A DNA stretch of 64,000 bases from positions 35,930,167-35,994,166 of the forward strand of contig NC_079510.1 of the NCBI RefSeq assembly GCF_030052815.1, given 5' to 3'. Under the pieces are notes generated by a model, which was not told the DNA's origin, ran no database searches, and was given only the letters and a program-made list of their open reading frames with translations. Position numbers and translations under genes: made by a program. This DNA is from Hevea brasiliensis. Taxonomy: Eukaryota > Streptophyta > Magnoliopsida > Malpighiales > Euphorbiaceae. Shown piece by piece: positions 45,507 to 56,086 of this stretch (position 1 is the first letter of the stretch; each line of letters opens with the position of its first letter).

Positions 45507-47867
45507 TCAGTGTCCCATCACATATCTCCCTTCGTTGATCATGTCCATTGACTTCGATTCAGCCAAAAGTCTTGCACACTCGTGTTGAACTTCAATTAGC
45601 TCTCTTCGAAGCTGTTCCACCTGCACCAAAAGTTGAATGTCATTATAAAGAAAAGGTTAGCAATTTAATAATCTGCAAGTCCAAAACATGAGCATGATGA
45701 TCTACGTGTTCAATTTCAGACATGACTGCCTCAACTTTTGGATGTCTTTATGAACTATTGTCAAGGCTTCATCACCCTTGTAATGGACAAGTCACTCAGC
45801 TATTTCATTACCCCTAATACAACTTACAAGTGAAAAGTGAAAACAGAGGTATATAACGTAATCTTTTTACAGAAACAACCCTTTATTGAGGAATCGACCA
45901 TGCCTTTCAAAGAAAACCAGACAGGGACCTCACTTTCTTTGCCTCCTAACACTATCTTCCAAGAAGCTGGAGAAAGAATCATGTGAATGACGTCTTGGTT
46001 TAGATATTGATATATCTAGTGGTAGGTGGATATCTTAAAATGGAGGAATGACATGAAAAGCAGCTAAACTTTGAATTCTCATTGCATTTAAGACCCAAAG
46101 ACTTTCGTATGCATTTCTTAGGCTTGCAAGAAATTATAAGAGGAATAGTAGAGCTAAATACCTTCAGATGAAAGCCTTCCATATTTTTCTCTAACTCTGA
46201 TATCCTGGATCACAAGTGAGAATACCCATTTATTATTAATGTTGGACATTTAAGTCTGCTAAACAAGGATATAAGGTCAGTAGGTACATTTTAAGACAAG
46301 ATGTAAATATAGTAAAATTAACTGTAAAAAACCAAGTTGAGATTAGCTCAACTTGAGCTTCCAAAAACCAATGATAAATTGGTTGGGCATGATTAAATCT
46401 TGCTCTGAACTACTCCCAAATTAGATAAACTGCAAGCTTCAGCAATATCATGCAAAGTGGGAAAGCACTCGCTGCAAGCGAAGCTTTTTGTTTTGCTGCA
46501 TTATAAGTGATGCCTTTTCACCTTGCACCTGATGCTTGCTTCTACTGTAAGGCTACCAACACAACACGGATTAACAGCTTATAAGGAACCCTCCTTCAGC
46601 AGGTGAACTGATAATGAATATTTTTTAGAACTTGTCTACAAGTAGAAGCAAATAATATAAACAATAGCACAAATATGTAAACTGGTCATGTTGAGTTCAC
46701 AAGATTATTCAACAGTAACTCTTTCGCTAATACATGGTTAGAAACTATACATAACAGATAATATGTTCAGTTGTTCTGAGATAATTTAAAGAGAATAAAT
46801 GCATCTAGCGAAAAGGAATATTATAGTTTTGATACATTGAAATACTGCATCATAAATTATAACTCAAAAGGGCAACTTCCACATAAACATATTAATTAAA
46901 GGTATTCTGGGGCACAGAAGTGCAACTGAGACACTACAAGTTGAGTCTATACTTTAAACTGAGATACTACAAGTTGAGTCTATACTTTAAACTGAGATAC
47001 TACAAGTTGAGTTTATACTTTTAACATTTTTTTCTCACTTGGATTTTTATGAATAACAATACAGTTTTGTATAGATGTTGTTAAGACCTCAACATGAATA
47101 TGGTCAATAAAAGGAATTTATGAGACCATATGTATATAATTGGCAGACCATGGCAAAGTATACAGTTGGGTATGGCTTAGGAAACATAAACATCACAGGG
47201 AAGCACAAACTGAAATTATTAACAGTATCAGGTTTTAATGGCAATCATTCAACCCAAATTTAAATGTGGAAAAGAATACCATGTTCTATGAGAATGCACT
47301 TCCCACTTGGCATGAAGATAACATTATATTCTGAAAATTTTGATCGAGCTGAAAACTACAAATAAAATGTTTTCTCAGAAGAGAATATTTGTCCATTGAA
47401 ATGTATCAACAATTAGCTATCTACCACTGCATTTCATACCAACCAAAATATACATTTTTGCTTTTCTGCTCGAATCTTTTAGGCTTTTAGAAGTCAGGCT
47501 AGCCAAGATGATATTCCCGCATGATTAAACTTCTGTATGTGAAATTGTCAGCAAACCTGATCTTCCATTATGTGCCAGGTATCAGCAGCATAAGCCTGTG
47601 CACATTCTTGAGCCACTGGAGGAAAAGGTCCCTTTCGCTTTCTATTTAATCCTGTTAGCATCAGATGTAGACTAGTATCAATCCAAATACCTTCAAACCA
47701 GTTCCCTAGTATCAAAAGACAGCAACTTAAGTAATTTCTACACGCTGATAATTTTTACTCATAATATACCTTCCTTGGTTCCAGTTCCTGAATAATGTCT
47801 CTCCTCAGAAGGTAGTGCAGAAGAAGATTTTTCCCCTTGATAACCAATCAATTCACAGTGCAAATGC
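45507..47867 (-). CDS. MORC: MORC family ATPase, 3' exons (C-terminal coiled coil)
   Basis: Minus strand, stop codon at 45507-45509. Exons in transcript order are 47770-47867, 47557-47651, 46473-46528, 46162-46204 and 45507-45620. Phases agree throughout. The protein reads HLHCELIGYQGEK, then NRKRKGPFPPVAQECAQAYA, then a continuous coiled coil VQGEKASLIMQQNKKLRLQ / ISELEKNMEGFHLK / VEQLRRELIEVQHECARLLA, ending NEGRYVMGH. Plant MORC proteins end in just such a region (HCxLIGYQ, a basic linker, then a coiled coil). MORC ATPases act in the nucleus in gene silencing and chromatin compaction, including transposon repression. Donor/acceptor pairs are GT-AG except the intron 46205-46472, which fits GC-AG. 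The 5' exons lie 15 kb away. Confidence 0.85.
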
Positions 47868-49202
47868 CTGCAAAGGTATAAAAGAATTACAACCAAGCAT
47901 AATATTACAGTCTGAGTTAAATAAGTCGCAAAAGATTTCTTGTATCAGTTCAGTGAGACATGAGATGATTTTAAAAGGTGCAAGTATATAAAGAGGACAC
48001 AATATAAAGGGACAACAGAAGGTTCATGATCAACACGATAAAAAAGTGAAATTTCAATTAAAATTATCAAATTTAAAGAACAGTTTCAATGGAATCTAGT
48101 TTAAATTTGAAAGGCCTAGGAATTTCAATAATTTCAAATTATCATACTTCTGATATTTAAAATAGCATGGAAGTTTTGGACAATTCAAAACCAATTTGCC
48201 GTATCCTCGGCCACAAGCAACATTGCACTGTTCTTTTTCATCTTATTATAGAAATGACTATATTGTAAGAAGGATAGAATAAGGATTGGACTAAAAGTGT
48301 TCAGCAGATGCTAAAGAAGCTCAGTTACAGCAAGAAACAGAGAAGATCCAAAAAGTTAGCCCCAAACCTGATGTAGAACAACAAAGAACAATCAAAGAGG
48401 AAAAGAAATAAACTCTCAAATTCTATTAATTCTCTCAATTGTCAATATCAATAATAATAAGCTCTCTAATAAAATACTTGGTCCTACTACTAGGGGTGTA
48501 AATGAACCAAGACGCTCGTGAGCTACGGTTTAGTTTGGCTCGATAAAAGCTCGGCTCGATTTCTAAACGAGCCGAACTCTAGCTCGAATTTTAAGTTCAT
48601 TTAATAAATAAGCCGAGCTTGAGCTCGAGCTCAGCAGTATTCGACTCGAGCTCGAGTTTGAGCTCGGCTCGTTTGTAAGTTCGCGAGCTGTCTTATTGAA
48701 CAGGTTCGTGAGTTGGCTCGTTGAATAAGTTCGCGAGTAAGCTTGTTTATAGGCTCGTTTACAAAAAAACATTCATATTAATTATTATAATTTTATAATA
48801 TTATAAATATATTTATTTTGTTTATAATTATTTTAAAAATAATATATTCTTTAAAAATATGATATAAACAATATATAAAATATATTTATAATTATATAGT
48901 TATTTATGCTTTAGATTTATTTTTATTTTTAAAATAAGTTAATTTTTATATGAGAATAAATTTAGAATATTAGATAATAAACACATAAAAATTATTGTGA
49001 ATTATTTTATCTATATAAAATTATTAAAAAAAATTAAAATTATACACTTTTAGCGTTAGTGTGATTTGAAATACAAAGTATATCTCTCTCCCTCTTTTCC
49101 TTCTCCATTAAAATTTTAAACTTTTAAAAGATTAAATTTCAAAATTAACATTAATATATCTAACAATTATTGTTGCTTTTTTTTTTTTTAAATGTAGTCT
49201 CA

Positions 49203-50801
49203 TGTTTCGCTATTTTGCAATTATCACAAGTGCACGTATCGCTAACAAGTAATAAAGTGATAAGTAGAGTATCGTTCCCACGAGGAATTTTGTTTAGCAA
49301 GTACCAATCTACACAGAAATCTTGACTGTCTAGGCTATCGAACACTTAGGAAATGAAGTTTGTTAACTTTAAACATACTATTTTAGTGTTTAACTAAAAT
49401 GGAATGAAGCAATTCTGGAATTAAGATTTCATACTTGAATCATACTAGGGAATCTCGTTTATTTACTGAATTGAGGACCGTTTTCCTTGATGGAAATCAG
49501 TCATAAGCTATCCTAGATCCTCTTTCAAGGCATCTAGGGTGTATTCTAATTAACTCGAACCCTACTTTCGTGGTGATCAAATCAATTAAAATCCTTTAAG
49601 ACCTTTGACCAATTTTTAGGTTCCACAAAGGTATCAGCCTATGTCTAGGTCAGAATTTCTAGGTTTAAGATCTCGATTTTCTAATGTTAATCTTTACCTT
49701 TCAGTCCTTCAATTAACATCTATAATCATATCTAAGTGGGTACCAACACATAGCATGTATTAAGATTACAAGAAATTAAATCAAAAAATGAATCTCAAAT
49801 CCAATAAATAAAACTTAGTGTTCATCCATAATAATAATTACAAGAGCTACTCTCCCAAATCCAGAATAAGAAAACTACTCACTCATGGTGAGTTCAGCAA
49901 ATGTCATGATAAAAAGTAAAAACAATAAAAAGAGAGTTATGCAAAAGGAATAAAATAATAAAATTCCGTCTAAAGAGATGAAACGAAGGAACAAAAGAGA
50001 GTTTCAGCTTCGATCTTGTGGAGCTTCAGCTGAAAGACTTCTTTTGGTACTGATGTAGAGCACGACAAAAGCAACTTTCAGCAGCATTCTCGACGATAGT
50101 GGCCAACCCCTTTTCCTGGTGTTTTCTTCTCTATTTATATTGGTTGCTCTAGGGTTAGGTCATTTTAAGTCCAAAAGGCTTTAGGAGTCTCGTTCGAATC
50201 AGAAAACAGGAGGGGAATTTAAGTCAGAAAACAGGCTATAGCATAGTACACGGCCCGTGTGTCACTACACGGATCCCGCAAAGTAGGGCCGTGTAACTTG
50301 CTGGAGGAGAATCGCGCGGTCTTGTTTTGGCACAGAAAGTTACACGGGTATGTGCCAACTACACGGGCCTGATCACACGGGCCGGGTACTTTTGTTTCCC
50401 TAAGGTTCTTCAAGCTTGCGCCCGGCAGAGACTTACACGGGTCCCTGCAGATTACACGGGTCTACTTACATGACCCGTGTACTTGTGTTTCTCATCGATT
50501 CTCTTGACTTTCTTCCAACAGGGAATTACACGGGTCTGGTGCTTAGTTTACACGACCTGTGTACTTTGTATCAGTAGCAATTCTTTGTCTTTTTAACTCT
50601 CCAAGCTTTTCTTTTGCACATCCATCCTTTGGGGATTCACCAAAATACCTGAAATAACGCAGAAAACATGGAATTAAAGGCTTGACAATAGAATTTATGA
50701 AAACTAAGGAAATCAACTATTATGCATGAAAATACTTGTCTAAATGCTATGATTTAGAATACAAATGTGCTTAAAAACATCTATACAATTCAAGTGTATC
50801 A
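49203..50801 (-). mobile_element. Solo Athila-type LTR, 1599 bp
   Basis: Starts TGTTTCGCTATT and ends CAAGTGTATCA on the plus strand, flanked by an exact 5-bp duplication TCTCA (49198-49202 and 50802-50806). Read on the minus strand it carries the stretch TCCTCGTGGGAACGATACTC near its end, like the U5 of the Athila LTR at 7590-7620. There is no internal region. It is therefore the product of recombination between the LTRs of a former full element. It holds a cluster of ACACGGG/CCCGTGT motifs (50243-50563). Confidence 0.88.
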
Positions 50802-51397
50802 TCTCACTTCCAATCTCTTTCTATATATTAAATTGTTAATATGTTAAATTTAAATTATAATACTATTGAGTTTAGTTAAGAGCCATGAAATTAGATTTTA
50901 TATATATATATATATATATGTAATTGAGTTTATTATGATTGTCATTAGTATATTGATATCATATAATATATTGTATTTATATTATATAGTAATCTTTTTA
51001 ATTAAATCATAATACTATTAAATTTAGTTAGGTGTCATGAAATTAGATTGGGGTGTATATATATACACATGTAATTGAGTTTATTATAATTATAATTAAT
51101 ATATTAATATCATATAATATCTTGAATTTGTATCATATGGTAATCTTTTTAATTAAATCATAATACTATCGAGTTTAAGAGCCATAAAGTTAGATTAAGC
51201 ATGTGTATAATATAAATATAATTTTTAATCAAATTTAAATCTTAAAAATTTATAAATGTAATAATAAATATGATAAAATTTTAATTATATATTATATTGT
51301 GCCATTAGGCTTTTATTGTAGTAAATTATTTATATAATAAAAGTAAATTAAAATTTAAAAATAAAAATTAATAAATAAAAAAAAAGAAAACACAAAA

Positions 51398-51545
51398 ATC
51401 TGATGTGGGACTTGTCCCACATCGGGTAGAAAGGGGTGGGGGGGAGTTGTGGCTTCCTTATAAATGGGAAGCCAGTCACCCCAACTTAAATGCCTTTTTT
51501 TGGTAGGCTAACAAGCTAACATGTGAGGCCCAAATGGGCTCTTTA
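51398..51545 (+). promoter_or_regulatory. snRNA-like promoter: USE plus TATA
   Basis: GTCCCACATCG (51414-51424) matches the upstream sequence element of plant snRNA genes (consensus RTCCCACATCG). A TATAAAT follows at 51459-51465, 34 nt downstream, the spacing known for Pol II-type U-snRNA promoters. The USE forms a hairpin with GTGGGAC just before it. The predicted start region (about 51485-51500) does not resemble any U-snRNA I know. It lies inside the hAT element. Confidence 0.5.
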
Positions 51546-51718
51546 GTATTTTTTTTTTCAAATTTAAATACATTTTAATTAAGATTAAATATATTTTAAT
51601 TATAATTAATTTAATTTTAATTTACTTTTATTTAAATTAAGTTTTATTTTAATATAATAATATTAGTGAACTTGAGTCGATTTCGAATTCAAGTTTGAGT
51701 TTAGTTTATAAACGAGCT

Positions 51719-51830
51719 GAGCTCGAGCTTAAATATTGAAGCTCAAATCGAGCTCGAGCTTGAATATTGAAGCTCGAATCGAGCTCGAGCTTGAATATTG
51801 AAGCTCGAATTGAGCTCGAGCTTGAAAAAA
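51719..51830 (+). repeat. 31-bp tandem repeat, about 3.5 units
   Basis: Units begin GAGCTCGAGCTTGAATATTG followed by AAGCTCGAATC. Three full units and a partial fourth are seen, differing by one to three bases. They lie in the right arm of the hAT element and are internally palindromic (GAGCTCGAGCTT). Confidence 0.9.
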
Positions 51831-51927
51831 AATATAACGAGCCGAGAACTATTTAAAACTCGGCTTAGTTAGGTTTGTTTACACCCCAACCTACCACTAC
51901 AAGGATTACGAATCCCAAAATAAGAAA

Positions 51928-54562
51928 TGTAACACCTCTAATCGATAATTGTTTATATTTTATTTTATTTAAATTTTGAAAAATTATTTGAAATTTTTCG
52001 GATTTTAGAAATCGGGTTCGATTTTTCGAAAATATAAAACTTTGATGATTTTTAAAAATAAATTTTAAGGCCACGTGGTAAAACTAAAAATACATTTGGA
52101 CTCTATGAACTTTTCTGAGTTTTCTAGAATTTTTTTAGATTTTTTGAGCCTCGTTTTTGGTCCCAAGGCAGAGTAAAAATTTAATTTCGGGTATCTTGAA
52201 TCGAACCGATCGGATCGAACTGGATCGGATTGAACCGATTGAATCGGACTGGCCCTTCCCTTTTTCTTTTCTCCTCCCGCGTTGCGCTACCCTCTCCTCT
52301 CTCTCTCTCTCCAGTTTTCTCTCTCCTCCCTCTGCCCTTCGCCGGCCAGTCGCAACCCAGCCCTCCTCCACACTCTGGCGCACCTCCTCCGCCTTTCCCC
52401 TACCGCCGGAAACGTCGTGCGAAGCTTGCCCAGCGCGCGCGCACTGTTTCACCTTCCTAGCCAAAATCAAGCTGATCTGACCACCAATCAGACCGGGTCT
52501 TGTGTCAAAACCCATCTAAACCTCGAGAGCTTTCCATAAACACTAAGAGCACCAAAATCCATCGAGCGGTTCGCTCAATTTTTGTCTGAAAAATTTTAGC
52601 CAACTTCGACTTTTGGGCTAAATTTCTCGCAAACCGTGAACCCCCACAAGAAAACTGAGAGTACCAGAGTGCTTCACTCATCGAGAGCTTCGCGACAATA
52701 CCAATTTCAAAATTTTCCAGCACCGTTTTTCGGTGGGTCCCGCGAAACTTCATAGTATTTTTTTTAGCACTAAATGAGATTAAAAAATTCCATAAAAATT
52801 ATATACTAACCCCCGTTTTGTGGGTTTCATGTAGGTACCTTCAATTAGCAGAAATTCAATGGTTGCCTGGGTTTGTAAATTTCGGGCCCGGCGGACAGGC
52901 TACTGAAAAAGTCTCAGAATTGAGTCAAGATTTTGACTACCCCACCATTGGTAGATGTCCTGAGTGCGTTCCCGGGGTCAGAATCAGCATAGGTAAACCC
53001 GAACCTTACTTTTTCTTAATTATCTAGAGCTTGAATTTGATTAAAAATCTATAAAATATTCATGGTAGCTTAGAAAATTATAATTCCTTTTGCATTAGCT
53101 TAGTAATAATGCTAAGGACCGTGGGGCAAAGTTTTAAAATTTTTAGAGTTCATGTGAGTAGTTTTTGCAAAAAAGGTTAATTATAAGGACTAAACTGTAA
53201 TTTTTCACATTGTGATTGTTGACTATTTGGATGGGCCCAGGAGGGGCTATGTGATGTGATTGAGTTGTGGATGTGCGATTTGTGGATATAGAAGTATATT
53301 TTGAGCCCTTTTGCAGATTGGATAGGTCCTAGGTATAGGGGAGACTCTGCCAGATTTTCGGTATGACTTAGGACATCTTTGGTCTTTTCTTAGTTTGTAT
53401 TGAGTTAAATGTATTAAATAATTATAACAAAATTATCAGGTAAGTCAGGACAGCCTTCCTCCTTCGCCCAACCGCCATAGTGACCTCAATTTAAGTCTGT
53501 GAGTAAAATATTAATTTTAATTATAATTTCGATATTATTATATGTTCAAGCATGCCCATGCATCACTTATAAATATGTATCTATGTAGTTAAATACTAGG
53601 CACATTTTATATTGCATTCATAATTGTTGAAGTGCCATGGATATTGTTTGTAGTAATTTGGAGCAGTGTGTGGTCGTGGCGTGCGTGTGGTATGGTATTG
53701 GACATGGACAGGACGGGTAGACACGGCTTCAGAGACACTCGCTGGGACCCTGTCCTTCGGGGTAGACACGGCTTGAGAGACACTCGCTGAGACCCCGCAT
53801 TTGGTTTATTAAGCGAAATTCTGGCTTAAGAGACACTCACTGGCAGAGGTTAGATTAAGAGGGATGTATAGGGGTTCAGCTCCCATATATTTATTGCTTG
53901 ACAGTGTTGGGTGTGTGAGTGCTCCAAATTGCCTTTTTGCTATTATGATATGAAAATTATGACGATGTTGCATTTCACTCCACAGGGTGCATTAGCTTTA
54001 GATAGTTATAGAAATTATGATTAAAATTGGCATTTTACTCTCTGAGTCGAACGCTCACTCCGCTTCATCTATTTTTCTAGGCTACAGGAGGATTATTTGT
54101 TGTGGCTAACCTGTTCTTCTTCTTCGCAGGTCCATTAATAGTATTTAATGTATTTTGTATAATTGAGTTAAATTTTAGACTCCGCATGTGTTAGAAGCAC
54201 TTATTTTTATTTTGGGCATGTATTATAAAAGTTATGTTAGACTTGTAAAATTATTAACTATATGCATGATGGGATTGGATGAGGGAGCTGAGCTCCCATT
54301 TGAGTTATGACATTTTGATTATGTAGAAGGTGAGCTGAGCTCCCCAATTTATTATATATTGTGTTTACAGGTCGGACGAGTCAAAAACTCCCCGTTGAAT
54401 GGTCCATTTTATGACCGAACTCTGTCCGGTTGAATTCTTGAAATTAGGTCCAAATGGGCCTTAGAGTTGGGTTGAGGAATAGTTAGGCTTACTACGGGCC
54501 TCGGGGGCTTTAGGCTGGCTCAGGTCCTAGTGCCGGTCCGGCCCATAGGTTGGGTCGTGACA
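51928..54562 (+). mobile_element. 5' LTR of the plus-strand Tekay element
   Basis: Begins TGTAACACCTC and ends GGGTCGTGACA; preceded by AGAAA (51923-51927). Direct repeat of 59612-62326. Contains a short tandem repeat (53716-53850) built on GGTAGACACGGCTTGAGAGA followed by CACTCGCTG, also present in the 3' LTR. Confidence 0.93.
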
Positions 54563-54566
54563 AATA

Positions 54567-54578
54567 TGGTATCAGAGC
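54567..54578 (+). other. Primer-binding site, initiator tRNA-Met
   Basis: TGGTATCAGAGC, 4 nt after the 5' LTR, complementary to the 3' end of initiator tRNA-Met. Confidence 0.92.
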
Positions 54579-54790
54579 TTAGGCTCCAGATTCATAGGGA
54601 ATATATGTCTAAAGTATTGGGAAGAGTCTAATAGGAGTCATATGTGGAGAATAGGGTCCATATTCATCCTTGCATTATCATCTTTGCTTCTAATTTCTGC
54701 TTTGTATAATTGTGTGTAAATATGAGTCTATAGAGCTGTGCAATATGCCGTTTTGAATTTTTGTAGGCTAATGCTGTTGAATTTCAGGAA

Positions 54791-55950
54791 AATGCGTAGA
54801 AGCAGAAGAGCTACCACTGCACCAAAACTGGATGTGCCTGACGAGGTGTCAGCACAGGATGAGGCACCAGCCCCGAGGAGGCGAGGTAAAAGGCCTAGAG
54901 CTGCTCAAGTAGAAGAGCAACCCCCCCCAGTTTAGGAACAGTCTTTTATGGCCCAGGGTCCCATGGACCCAATGGCAGCTACCTTAGCCGGGTTGCAGAG
55001 AACCATCGATATGATGGCACAGTATATGGTCCACCCTCTCCAACAGCAGCAGCCCACCGCACCAAGAGAGAAACCTTACAAACAAATAATTAATTTCAAG
55101 AAGTTGATGCCTAGTACTTATGATGTGTCAGATGATGCCTATCAGTTTTTGGATTCCTGCAAACAAGCAGGGATGGAGTTGCAGTTGACTGATAGGAGGC
55201 TTATAGAGTGTGTGCAGCATGTCATGGGCCCTGTGCCTAGGCAATGGATGAATGACTACATATTACCTCGGATTAAAGGTTTGTCTTGGACTCAGTTTGT
55301 GGAACTGTTTATCAACAGGTTTATTCTGGAAAGTTTTAGAGATCAAAAGCAGTGGGCCTTTGAGGCCTTAAGGCAGAATGATAGATCTGTAGATGAATAT
55401 GCTACATAATTTCTGGAACTGAGCAAGTATGCCCGTACAACAGTGGCTACAGAAAGTATGAAGGTAAAGAGGTTCCTAAAGGGGCTAGACAGGAGGTATG
55501 CAAACTTGGCCATGATGTCTAATCAGTCTTTTAATATGGTAGTTGATCGAGCCCAACAGATTGAGATTAGCTATACAGGAGATGATAGTGGAAGAGCAAA
55601 GAAGAATAAGGCAGAGGGTTCTTCAGGTGTTCCCTACACGGGTACCACGGATAGTGGCGGCAAAGTCATTGCAGAGGAAGAGGTAGAAGCAACAAGAAGG
55701 GTGGTTTTAAACACAAATCTCAAGGATTCAGACTAGGGTACGAATCCAGCAGTGGTCACAGTTTGGGTTATAGCAGTTCTGGGTCTGGTTCAGGATCCTC
55801 CTTGGCACTTTGCACACAGTGTAAAAGAGGACATTCAGGACCTTGTATGATGGGTTCAGGAGTATGTTTTCGGTGTGGCCAGCAAGGTCACTTTGCTAGA
55901 GAATGTCTAGTGTTCAGCGAGCTACAAATGGGGTCATAGGGTTCTATTGC
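54791..55950 (+). pseudogene. Tekay gag with zinc knuckle (second element)
   Basis: ATG at 54791 (MRRSRRATTAPK), basic N-terminus, stop at about 54933, then continuing in frame shortly after (MAQGPMDPMAATLAGLQRT). The gag domain covers about 55070-55550: FLDSCKQAGMELQL, VPRQWMNDYILPR, FVELFINRFILESF. A stop lies at 55407. The nucleocapsid zinc knuckle CFRCGQQGHFAREC is readable at about 55868-55909 in another frame, so at least one frameshift lies before it. Confidence 0.85.
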
Positions 55951-56086
55951 AAATATTCCTCGTCAATTATATCTTGGTGCTTCCAGCATGGCAGGCAATC
56001 AGTTCAATGGCTAACAGGGCCGAGGGCAAGGAAGACGTGGATTTAGAGGCAGGTCAAGAGGTAGAAGTCAATTTCAGGGTTCTGCA

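Larger units (their letters stand above)
48491..51889. mobile_element. Nonautonomous hAT element with nested insertion
   Basis: The left end is TAGGGGTGTAAATGAACC. The right end on the minus strand is TTGGGGTGTAAACAAACC. The flanking octamers CCTACTAC (48483-48490) and CCTACCAC (51890-51897) match at 7 of 8. Both arms are rich in GAGCTCGAG/GGCTCG motifs and are largely complementary. No transposase is seen. Without the nested solo LTR the element is about 1.8 kb. It lies in an intron of the MORC gene. Confidence 0.8.

Noticed and set aside
48100..48260. Possible additional MORC exon (minus-strand frame with EQCNVACGRGYGKLVLNC)
   Set aside because: No good splice sites, and the flanking exons already join in phase without it.
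50898..50920. TA microsatellite as a regulatory site
   Set aside because: Simple repeat in AT-rich DNA of the hAT element; no further evidence.
52135..52515. Arg/Glu-rich and Ser/Pro-rich frames in the second Tekay LTR (also 59861-60192)
   Set aside because: Low-complexity C/T-rich LTR leader read on either strand; no domain.
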